64,000 nt of DNA from a virus. The notes under the pieces were generated by a model. The model made no database searches and was not told the DNA's origin. It saw only the letters and a program-made list of their open reading frames with translations. Shown here one piece after another: positions 26,201 to 34,700 of the stretch. Numbering within the stretch: position 1 is the first letter of the stretch; every line of letters begins with the position of its first letter. A program made the translations under genes and the position numbers. The DNA is taken from positions 1-64,000 of the IMG/VR virus record IMGVR_UViG_3300037493_000871; one strand, written 5' to 3'.

Positions 26201-28029
26201 CTGCCGCCGCAAAAGCTGCTGCGGATGCTAAGGCTGTGCAAGACTCCAAAGATTTGCAGGATTTAAAAAATTCTACGCAGACCGGGTTTGAAGGGGTGCG
26301 CAATGAATTAGCTACCGCCATCAAGGCCGCGACGGACATGGGCCTGAAGGGTGATGCTGCGCTGCAAGCAGCGATCGACTCCGTAGCCGCTACGCAAAAG
26401 ACCAGCTCTGCTGATTTGCTGGCCAAGCTGGGAACCACGACCGCTGACTTGAAGAGCCAGTTCTCCGCCGATTTAGCCAAGTCGCAAACCGCTACGCAAG
26501 CGAGCATAGAGGACGTAAAAATAAGCTTGTCGGCTGCCATCAAAGCCGCTACGGACGCCGGACTGACCGGGGACGCAGCTCTGCAGAAGGCCATAGATTC
26601 CGTAGCCGCTACGCAAAAGACCAGTTCTGCTGATTTGCTGGCCAAGCTGGGAACCACGACCGCTGACTTGAAGAGCCAGTTCTCCGCCGATTTGGCTGGT
26701 GTCAAGACCACCGTAGCGAACATGCAAGCCCAACTGTCGGATGCCATCAAGGCCGCGACGGACATGGGCCTGAAGGGTGATGCTGCGCTGCAAGCAGCGA
26801 TCGACTCCGTAGCCGCTACGCAAAAGACCAGTTCTGCTGATTTGCTGGCCAAGCTGGGAACCACGACCGCTGACTTGAAGAGCCAGTTTGCTACGGATTT
26901 GGCCGGGGTTCAGACGGGGCTGGAAACAAGCATAGCGGGCACGCGCACAGCCCTTGAGACTGCAATCAAGGCCGCTACGGACGCTGGACTGAAGGGTGAT
27001 GCTGCGCTGCAAGCAGCGATCGACTCCGTGGCTGCCACTCAAAAGACCAGCTCTGCCGAGTTGCTGGCCAAGCTGGGGACCACAGCCGCTGACTTGAAGA
27101 CCCAGTTTGCTACCGGTTTGGCCGGCGTATCTGCAGACGTTCAGGCAAAGTACGACACGCTGACCGCCGCGCAAAAAGCCACTGCGGACGCTTTGGTAAA
27201 ACAAGGGGCGGACCTCGCCACGGCAATTGCTACCGCGCAAACTCAAACCACGCAACAGATCGCAAACCTTGGCACTGGCCTGAACGCACGGATTGACGAG
27301 TTGGTAAAGCAAGGTCAGACTCAGCAGGCCGCTACGCAACAAGCATTTGCCGAACTGAATGCGCAAAACCAGACTTTGACGGGCCAGATCGGAACTCAAG
27401 GCCGCACTGCTACGCAAGCCGATATCGACGCTTTGACCGGCATGGTAAGCGGCCAGACTGCGCCAAATCTGTCCTACGATGTCAACGGCGACAAGCAAAT
27501 CACGCAAGCCGATATTGACTTTTTGTCGGGCGTGGTGTCTGGCAAGACAACAAATTGGCGGCCAACAACCGGGTCCCCATGGGCAGCAACCGGACTGTAC
27601 GGCCAAATTCAAACCGGCCAGTGGGGCCAAGAAGACGCCGCCGCTGCCGCTGCGGGGGAAGCCGCCAAACAAGCTGCTGCTCAACGAGCCTCCGCCGCTG
27701 CCGCTGCCCAACAAGCCGCTGCAAATGCACGGCAAGCTCAAGGCACTGCGCTCAAAGGTCAAGCCCAGCAAGGCACGCAAAACGTCATGCAGCAACTGCA
27801 GGCAATGCAAACCGCTGGGTCCGCGGCAGCGCCCGCTGTGCCTTTGGTGGAGGCCGGCCCCGGGTTCAACGTAGAAGACGAGCTGAATACCAACTTTTTC
27901 AGTGACTTCTTTGCTAAAAAACCCCAGCAAACTTCTACGCAGACGACTAAAATCGCTTCTGGCGGGTACCTTGACGACTTGCTGGCGGGGACTTCATCGG
28001 CAGACGACCTGCTGAATCTCTTACGCTAA
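23275..28029 (+). CDS. giant repeat-rich internal virion protein
   Basis: 1584 residues. Residues 1-850 are Ala-rich and helical. Residues about 861-989 are an almost pure Ala/Asp/Lys tract (AADAKAAADAK), a long single helix or coiled coil. Four repeats starting at residues 1023, 1096, 1165 and 1238 share GDAALQ, AIDSVAATQKTSS and LLAKLGTT. Near 1380 and 1402 are dockerin-like loops (ATQADIDAL; DVNGDKQITQADIDFL). The C-terminus is Ala/Gln-rich. Its place before two other such proteins and the 2412-residue gene suggests an ejection protein. Function inferred. Confidence 0.75.
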   Translation: MATSFVDSLKSAAQAAQERLQARNDAVTILANNIVAQNTMDKWSTGSGLSKEAAARMMAEKMYDQAGITRLEDFGKVPVKETLDVANQNGVSGYWTQQGQQVEMGDGFGTVYSDVFVPLTPAEQSQVKDGKLVRDTGQTTYGNKVTGQTIPMEYDRAKPNDWGGTFAGDSSSGFGVQFNELGMPMFYTHYDVDNGPWGAILSIASLVPGPQQPFLMAANAALQYEQGNTTGALLSALGAAAGFGSQALNTAAQADAAATAAQLGMTAEQAQAMGLVASSSSTMSAAQFLSTVQTAQQGVAVLNALNSKNFAGLIGSLTNLAPQLGVTIPEDLVKPIQVAAIGAAASRGDWAAMANAAGTLTKSSDLALASKGISLVNAVKSGNPAAMMAAAVGFGKQAGLDSSVAKATLKSAGVAANDAQVAAITNAADPTKAVQSVIDENEVLKKLYKEETGSEISFDTLTAAVNTTDPTKAVDALTATKDEAAAEFKSVFGREGTAAEIAKYVGQPEDTSFAAIQGDNTAIDSGFKDSQDMQAATTAGFTDAKDWTQYQGLSAGAKQNYADLVQMGTDTGNAMAMAGAFDTNYSQWSEGDQYAALSKSNDAAMTALKPGTAGFTKKFNAILENEIALGSKGYMQPIGNGTYLNADILWSKDAKGNWKSQVLTPAQVGEYTTNAILNSVATPTTPDTSAPPAEPNFLEKYGAIFGMGTSDPTAQKAAMFGGGASFNNGTSDGFSLFATDGEKKETIVWYETKLADLQKDPTVPAADVAKAKDILKTMEDTPVVPPEKAVEVAKTVVAEDTKTVETAKTVADKSAAAAIEAAQDPKSSPTQIADAQVQAIIDAQAYQTAQDKAQKSTANVQVATNAAAAAQAAADAKAAADAKAAADAKTAADAKAAANVKAAADAKAAADAQAAKAAADAKTAAAAQAAAAKAATDAKTAADAKAAADAKTAADAQAAKAAADAKTAADAQAAATAAAKAAADAKAVQDSKDLQDLKNSTQTGFEGVRNELATAIKAATDMGLKGDAALQAAIDSVAATQKTSSADLLAKLGTTTADLKSQFSADLAKSQTATQASIEDVKISLSAAIKAATDAGLTGDAALQKAIDSVAATQKTSSADLLAKLGTTTADLKSQFSADLAGVKTTVANMQAQLSDAIKAATDMGLKGDAALQAAIDSVAATQKTSSADLLAKLGTTTADLKSQFATDLAGVQTGLETSIAGTRTALETAIKAATDAGLKGDAALQAAIDSVAATQKTSSAELLAKLGTTAADLKTQFATGLAGVSADVQAKYDTLTAAQKATADALVKQGADLATAIATAQTQTTQQIANLGTGLNARIDELVKQGQTQQAATQQAFAELNAQNQTLTGQIGTQGRTATQADIDALTGMVSGQTAPNLSYDVNGDKQITQADIDFLSGVVSGKTTNWRPTTGSPWAATGLYGQIQTGQWGQEDAAAAAAGEAAKQAAAQRASAAAAAQQAAANARQAQGTALKGQAQQGTQNVMQQLQAMQTAGSAAAPAVPLVEAGPGFNVEDELNTNFFSDFFAKKPQQTSTQTTKIASGGYLDDLLAGTSSADDLLNLLR
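25860..26240 (+). repeat. imperfect tandem repeat (Ala/Asp/Lys tract)
   Basis: A low-complexity stretch of units close to GCCGCTGCCGACGCTAAG, about 380 bp, encoding AADAK repeats of the 1584-residue protein. Confidence 0.8.
26341..27115 (+). repeat. four long tandem repeats, unit 207-219 bp
   Basis: Repeat cores begin at 26341, 26560, 26767 and 26986. Copies 1 and 3 are nearly identical over more than 100 bases, while copies 2 and 4 have drifted. Units stay in frame (69 or 73 codons). High identity indicates recent expansion or conversion. Confidence 0.88.
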
Positions 28030-28039
28030 AGGAATTACT

Positions 28040-29995
28040 ATGAGCGGCTATTACGACGAATACTCGGGAGACTGGGTTGACCTTGGCGATGAGTTTGCAG
28101 GGTTTGAGCAACTGGACAATACGTCTGGTACACAAACAATCGACAACCTTGGGCAAACTACGTACACCTACGACGACGGCTCTACACTGATTGTTGACGA
28201 TAGCGGGAACCCCATTAGCAGTACCGAAAGTACGGACTCTACGGGAAGTTCAATTGCTGCTAACAGCGCCCTTGCTTGGATCAATAAGAACTTAGGGTCA
28301 ACCGCTGCCTCTGCCTTCACCAAAATGATGGCGTCCCCCGGAGCTACTCTGGGTACTGCTTTGGCGGCTGCCAAAATGCTCAGTGGCGGCAACGCCGTTC
28401 AAACGGGTGGGTACAGCAAAGCCATTCCTAAGATGGAGCAAGTGCGCCAGCAGGTGCAATACAACGACCCTAACCGGGTGCCCGGTTCTGCAGGCCGCCA
28501 GTATTTTACAGATGCCCAATACATCCCTCAGGGCGACGAAGCCGCCAAGACCGCGGCTATGGCAACGGCCAACACGCAAGCTCAAGGCATACTGGCTGCT
28601 CGTCCTGCTGCGGCTGCGCCTGCGGCTAACCCCTATGCGGGCAAAATGAACCGCGGTTTTGCGGCTGCTCCTGTTGCTGCGCCTGCCCCTGCCGGCCTGC
28701 CGGCATCCAGCGTTATCCAGACAAACCCTATCCCCCCAGCACAAGGAACAAAAATGGCACATGGAGGCATCGCGGGCTTTGCGCATGGTGGCCGGTATCT
28801 GCAAGGCAATACCGATGGTATGGCTGATGAGCTGCCCACTTCGATCGACGGTAAACAACCTGCGGCGCTGAGCCATGGTGAGTTTGTAATTCCTGCGGAC
28901 GTAGTGTCTCATTTAGGCAACGGTAACTCCGACGCTGGCGCAGAGAAGCTGTACGACATGATGTCGCGCATCCGCAAAGCCCGCACGGGTAACGAGAAGC
29001 AAGGCAAAGAAATCAACCCGGACAAGTTTATGCCCGGTGGTTTGGCTGCAGCTTACGCCGCTGGCGGCTCCGTTCGTGGTTTTGCTACTGGCGATTTGGT
29101 CCCCGGCGCTACGTCTCCTACCGCAACTCCTGCCGCTTCGGTCCCCAGTTATGGCAGCTCCACATCGTCTAGCCTGTCTCCATGGGCCGGTGATTACGTG
29201 ACCAACATGCTGGGCCAAGGCCAAGCGGCTGCGGCTGCGCCGTACCAAGCCTACACAGGTCAATTGACCGCGGGCCCATCCAACTTGCAGCAGCAAGCGT
29301 TTACCGGCGCAAGCGAGAACGTCCAAGGCGGGTACAACCCGACGACCTTTACTGGTGGGGCATTCAATGCGCAAGCCGCGCAGCAGTACATGAACCCGTA
29401 CTTGCAAGCATCCCTTGACCCGCAGTTGAAAGAGCTGCAGCGCCAAGCTCAGATCGGCAACATGACTGACGCAGCCAAGCTGACTCAAGGCGGGGCCTAC
29501 GGCGGCGGACGCCAAGCCGTTTTGATGGGTGAGCAAAACCGCAACCTTCTGGACAAATCCAGCGGCCTGTTGAGCAGCGGGTACAACACTGCGTTTACCA
29601 ACGCGCAGCAGCAATTCAATGCCGATCAAGCTCGCAACCTGCAGACCCAACAAGCCAGTGAAGCATCTCGTCAGTACGGCGCGGATTACGGCCTTAAGGC
29701 GTTGGACCAGTTGTCCGGCATGGGCGCTACGCAACGCGACATCACCCAGCAAGGGCTCACCGCAGATCAGAAGCAGTTTGAAGAGCAGCGCGATTACGCA
29801 CTCAAGATGCCGCAGTACCAGAAAGACTTGCTCACGGGCTTGCCTATTACGACAAATGCAACGACGTCAAACACCACGCAGTTGGGGCAGATCGGGTCCT
29901 CGATCAGCAACTTGCAATCTTTGTACGACCAACTTGCTAAGCTTGGCGTGACCCCTGAAGCGGCTACTCCGACTACAACTACACCTGCGAAGTAA
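28040..29995 (+). CDS. internal virion protein with AHGG/SHGEFVIP module
   Basis: 651 residues. N-terminal acidic part with DDGSTLIVDDSGNP; Ala-rich middle. Residues about 239-317 carry MAHGGIAGFAHGG, then ALSHGEFVIPADVV and a helical DMMSRIRKAR, a module I recall from ejection-type proteins of aquatic phages. The C-terminal half is Gln-rich with AQQYMNPYLQASLDPQLKEL. AAGGAA precedes the ATG. It lies within the series of giant virion genes. Confidence 0.72.
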   Translation: MSGYYDEYSGDWVDLGDEFAGFEQLDNTSGTQTIDNLGQTTYTYDDGSTLIVDDSGNPISSTESTDSTGSSIAANSALAWINKNLGSTAASAFTKMMASPGATLGTALAAAKMLSGGNAVQTGGYSKAIPKMEQVRQQVQYNDPNRVPGSAGRQYFTDAQYIPQGDEAAKTAAMATANTQAQGILAARPAAAAPAANPYAGKMNRGFAAAPVAAPAPAGLPASSVIQTNPIPPAQGTKMAHGGIAGFAHGGRYLQGNTDGMADELPTSIDGKQPAALSHGEFVIPADVVSHLGNGNSDAGAEKLYDMMSRIRKARTGNEKQGKEINPDKFMPGGLAAAYAAGGSVRGFATGDLVPGATSPTATPAASVPSYGSSTSSSLSPWAGDYVTNMLGQGQAAAAAPYQAYTGQLTAGPSNLQQQAFTGASENVQGGYNPTTFTGGAFNAQAAQQYMNPYLQASLDPQLKELQRQAQIGNMTDAAKLTQGGAYGGGRQAVLMGEQNRNLLDKSSGLLSSGYNTAFTNAQQQFNADQARNLQTQQASEASRQYGADYGLKALDQLSGMGATQRDITQQGLTADQKQFEEQRDYALKMPQYQKDLLTGLPITTNATTSNTTQLGQIGSSISNLQSLYDQLAKLGVTPEAATPTTTTPAK

Positions 29996-30003
29996 GGACC
30001 CCT

Positions 30004-31719
30004 ATGAATCTCGTCAAAGCACAAGAGCTGCTCAAGGGCATGCCCATTCCAGAACTGCAGAAGTACGCCAACGGCTTCAGCCCCGAGATGATTCCACCAT
30101 GGCTGGCCATGGGCGAGATGAACGCCAAGATGGAGCAGCAAAAGAAAATGGCCGCCATGCAAGGCGCAGCCAGCGGCCCACAGCCTAGCGTCAAAGAACA
30201 GATCGAGCAAAAGGCCGGTCTGATGGCGTACCAAGCGCAGCAGCAAGCTCAAGCGCAGCAGCAGATGACGCAGCAAGCCCAGAATGCCCCCATGCCAGCA
30301 CCCGCAGGTGTCCCGCAACCGCAAGGACAACCGCAAGCACAAGCTCAACCGGAACAGCCCGCTATGATGGCTTCCGGCGGTCTGGCTGGGGCCCCCATCC
30401 GCTTCAACTTTGACGGTGGCGGTATCGTTGCGTTTGCTGATGGTGGAAAAACCCAGTACACATTGCAGCAGCAAGGCGCTGATTGGGAGGCTAGACGCCA
30501 AGCAGCTAGAGACGCAAAAGCTGCGACGCCTGAATCGGTATCAAGTGTTGCCGACGAATTGAAGTCCTTGCAAGAAGCCCGTGAACGCTATATTCGCGCC
30601 GGCTCCGACACTTCCGCAATCGACCAAGCTATTGCTAAGCTGTCGGCACAAATGCGGCCCGTTATGCAGGATGACCCGCGTCTGCAGCCTCCACCCCCAG
30701 TTGCTTCGGGTACACCTAACTTGCCCGTGACTCCTAGTGCTCCCCCTGCGGGACTACCCGCTGCCGTGGCCGGCGCAACCCCACCTCCTGCAGCTCCACC
30801 CGGGGCTCCACCCGGGGCTCCACCCGGGGCCCCACAGCCACGCCCACCCGGTCTTCCCGGCGCAATGGCACCACGGCCCCCAGCAGCTCCAACCGCGCCA
30901 CCCGGCCCAGCTCAAGGTAGCGCAGAACAAATGGCCTTGCAGGCTGTGAAAGAGCAGCGCACCGCGATGACCCCTGAAGCTGCTATGGGTCAAGAGAAGC
31001 AGTTTGCGGCCAACTACGGGCTGGACAAACCCCAAGACACCGAGCAGCGCGGCTTGCTGGCTGCAATGAAGCAGCGCAATGAGCAGTACATGGCTGGCCG
31101 CCCGATGGCGGAGTTGGGCGCAACACTGCGCGGGTTTAGTGAAGGCCACGGCGGCGCAGGCGCAGCAAGTGCTCGCGCACAGCAGGAAACTTACAACACT
31201 GACATGGCCAACCAACGGGAGCAGTTGAACGCCATTGATGCGTTGAGCAAGCGCAACCAAGAACTCAACAAGAACCGGTACACCTCTGCCGGAAGCTTGT
31301 TTGGCGAAGACAAAAAGTCCGCGGACGCCTTTAACAAAGATCGCATGCAGACTCTGGGCACTATGTCCAATGCGGCGACGCAAGAGCGCAGTAATAAATA
31401 CAGCGCTGACATGCACTACAAAGCTGCATTAGCGCAAATTAGCGCTGCCGCAGCACGAAACAATATGGACTTGACGCAAAACCAAAAAGCCCAGCTTGCC
31501 GACAAAGCTATGGACAACGTAACCGCGCAAATTAAAGCCAATATGAAGCTGCAAATGGATGTGGCCAAGAACCCGGCAATTCTGCAAGAGATGGTTCGCA
31601 AAGAAACTGACCGCTTGATGTCGGCTGCCGGCGGCACTACAATGGCCCCAGCCCCCGGCGCAGCAAGCCCCGGCGGAACCAGTACCTCCGGTTGGGGAAA
31701 AGCCTCAGTCGTTAAATAG
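30004..31719 (+). CDS. internal virion protein, Gln/Pro-rich
   Basis: 571 residues starting MNLVKAQELLKGMPIPELQK. Residues about 60-125 are a Gln-rich coiled segment. FADGGK (about 142-147) recalls the GG words of the preceding protein. A PPGA repeat (about 264-275) and long helical C-terminal part follow. Composition suits a partly disordered ejection protein. Immediately upstream of the polyvalent-type 2412-residue gene. Confidence 0.72.
   Translation: MNLVKAQELLKGMPIPELQKYANGFSPEMIPPWLAMGEMNAKMEQQKKMAAMQGAASGPQPSVKEQIEQKAGLMAYQAQQQAQAQQQMTQQAQNAPMPAPAGVPQPQGQPQAQAQPEQPAMMASGGLAGAPIRFNFDGGGIVAFADGGKTQYTLQQQGADWEARRQAARDAKAATPESVSSVADELKSLQEARERYIRAGSDTSAIDQAIAKLSAQMRPVMQDDPRLQPPPPVASGTPNLPVTPSAPPAGLPAAVAGATPPPAAPPGAPPGAPPGAPQPRPPGLPGAMAPRPPAAPTAPPGPAQGSAEQMALQAVKEQRTAMTPEAAMGQEKQFAANYGLDKPQDTEQRGLLAAMKQRNEQYMAGRPMAELGATLRGFSEGHGGAGAASARAQQETYNTDMANQREQLNAIDALSKRNQELNKNRYTSAGSLFGEDKKSADAFNKDRMQTLGTMSNAATQERSNKYSADMHYKAALAQISAAAARNNMDLTQNQKAQLADKAMDNVTAQIKANMKLQMDVAKNPAILQEMVRKETDRLMSAAGGTTMAPAPGAASPGGTSTSGWGKASVVK
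30793..30828 (+). repeat. three perfect copies of GCTCCACCCGGG
   Basis: The 12-bp unit occurs at 30793-30804, 30805-30816 and 30817-30828, encoding APPG repeats. Typical of slipped-strand expansion. Confidence 0.88.
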
Positions 31720-31728
31720 AGACGCATC

Positions 31729-34700
31729 ATGCCACTTTATCGCATCACAGCACCCAACGGACAAACCTACCAAATAGAAGGCCCAGAGGGGGCAAGTGAT
31801 GCGGATGTGGCCAATGCGGTCATGGCACAGCACCCCGGCGCAGGGGCTGCGGCCCCCAAACAAGCTCCGTTCTCCCTCAAAGATACCGCAGTTGCGGCAG
31901 GGCAAAGCGCTCTTGGTGCAACCAAATCTATTGCTGAAGCGTTTGGTGCGGGCAACGCCCCCGCTGAGTACCTTGAGAATCTCCAGAAAGGTTTGGGCAC
32001 ATATCTTTCCCCAGAAAGGCAAGCTGAGCAGCAGCGCCGCGCTGAAATGGAAAAAGCCGCTGCCAAATCGGGCTCCGCGCTCAACGAAGTTGGTACCTAT
32101 CTGGGCGGCGTAAAAGAAGCCCCAATTCAAACCGTTGCGCAAGGCGTGGGGTCTATGGCCCCAACAGTTCTATTGGGCATGGGCGCTGCCGCTGCCGGTG
32201 CTGCATTGGGTGCCCCAGCCCTTCTGGCCGGCGGAGTTGGGCTTGGGGTCAAATGGTTGGCGGGTGCCCTACAGGGGGCGGGCGAAATCAAAGGTTCTGT
32301 GTACGACGCGGTTCGAGAAGGGCTGGAACAGCAGGGCATGTCTTCTGCGCAGGCAAAGACTCGGGCCCGCGAAGCTCAAAATTACATCGGTGAAAACTGG
32401 GGGACGATCGCTGCGGGCGCGGGCCTTGGCGGTGTTGCTGCAGGTACCGGAGCTGAACAAGCGCTGCTTAGCAAGTTTTCCAAACCCGTGGCTGCCAAAG
32501 TCGCTGCCCAGATGGGCGAGGAAGCCGCGCTCAAAGAAGCCGGCAAGGGCACAATTCGCAAGTACGGTGAAGCCGCGCTCAAGGAAGCAATTCCAGAAGG
32601 TGCGCAAGGCGGGCAAGGGCAATACGCCGAGAACGTAGCGATGACTCGTGCGGGTATGGCTACTCCGGCAATGCAAGGCGTGTTGGGGGCTACTGCGCGT
32701 GACGCCGCCATGGGGTCCTTGGCCGGCGCTGCTGTTCGTCCGTTTACGGGGCCTGATTCTTTTGATGCAATGGGTAATCTAACAGCAGCAAAACCGCCTA
32801 CACCGGAAATACAGCCCGGCCCACAACTCACTCCCGAAACTCCTGCAGGTACGCAGGGTGCGTTGTTCACGCCCGAAGAGATGGGCCCCGCAGTCAAAGC
32901 CCCCGCGGTTACGCCTGAACCGGCTCCACAAACCAAAGCACTGCCCGGCCAGCAAGACCTCGGCCTAGACTTTGCCCGCACAGCGGAAGATGCCACACTG
33001 GAGCGCGAACGCCTCAAGCAGCAGCCGCAAACCCCAGAGGTCAAGGCCCGCATTGACGATCTCAACGCTCAGTTGTTGCTGTCTACTCAAAGCGAAGTGG
33101 AAGCAATCCGCGCCGATAAAGAGCGTACGGCTGCCGATGCCGAACAAGAAGCCAAGGCCCGCAAGAAGTTCCCCGGGTTGGCCAACGCACCTGATTTGAT
33201 GGCCGCCCCTGATGTGGTCAAAGCTCGCACGCAAGGTGAGTTGTTTCCCGCCGAAGAATTGGGCGGCGAGTTTGCGGGCCCACAAATTCCTGCTGACGCA
33301 AAGATTCCAGAGCCGACGCTCAAAGAGAAGAAGCCCCTGCAGTACAAGATGCCGCTGCGCACTGTGCAGGAAGGCCGCACTCCGAACCGCGACTTGACCA
33401 TCCCGGCCCGCCCCGGTGAAATTACTTTGCAGAATTTGCAGGACACTGGCGTGCCTATGCGCACCTCAAAGACTTGGCTGGAGCAGAATGTTATTGGCAA
33501 AACCGTGCCAGAAATTCAACGTCTTGTTGACAAAGACCCCACCCTTACTGTGGGCCCGGGCCAACGCGCCAAGATGCTGCGAGAATTGCTCGCCCCACAA
33601 CCTACAACTTTTAAGGAGCCCCCAAGTGTCACGACCCCTACCGCGCCGCCTGCAGTTGAGCAAGGAAATCAGCCCCGAGCAGGTGAGCCAAGCTTGGGAG
33701 TTCCTAGTGAGCCTGCAGCCCCCGTCGTCGCTGAACCCGTACCCGGAACACCCGGACCCACCGGAGAGCCTGTCGCACCTGTCGGAAGCGGATTGGTACC
33801 TGCTGGACGGCCTGCTGGCGAGGGAAATGCTCCTCAAGGAAGCCAGCCGGCTGCAGTAAAACTTTTCGACCGCATTGGTCTCCCCGAAGGGCCGGCACAA
33901 GCTAATGCGGCTAACCAGCCGCTTGATGTGGATGATGCTGTATTACTGAAAAAAATGATTGTCAAAACCGTGGAAGATGGTTTGGCATCAGGAAAAACAC
34001 GCCAACAAATTGCGCAGCAGTTGGAATCGTTGACTAAAGGCGGGATTAAGCCGTCGGACTTCAACCGTATCCATGATTACTTAACTGAGCAGGGAGTTAC
34101 AGAAACTCCGCAGAAGCCGGCGGCCTCAACTGCACCGGATGTTGACTCGATCAAATCGTTCCCTGCCGGCCCATCCCGCATTACCCCCACGGTCATCGCC
34201 CGGGACAAACCAACGTACACGGAAACCAACGCTGCGGGGTTGGAAGACTTGGCTCGCTACGACAAACAGTTTGAATACTCTGGCGCATTTGTTTCGGACA
34301 ACCCAGACCTTGCCTTAGGTCAAGGGGACAACACTGGGGTGTTCATTGAGTTCCGCCCCAATTCAATCAGCGGCCAAGTTCATGCCAAGCTAGGTACGTC
34401 TCCTGCTACGGGGCAAGAGTACAAATCCGATGTGGTCGCTCCGAAAGCAATTAATGTAGTGACAATCAAAGACCCCGCAGGATTTAAACCGGGGCCTATG
34501 GCCACTCGCCTTCTACGGGCCGAATTTGATAAAGCTACATTACCAGATGGGTCGGTGCAGTACACCCGCAAAGGCGTCACCGCAACCAAAGCACTGCCAA
34601 TTACACAAGCCCCTACCGCTGAAGACCTCCATACACAAGTACGTGCGTTAGAAACTGAGCAACAAGCTTTGCTTACCAAGGCAGGGCGTGTACCTGCGGT

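Noticed and set aside
26473-27930. Long antisense frame (485 codons) opposite the repeat protein
   Set aside because: Its repeats are only the complement of the coding repeats; no start signal and no known motif.
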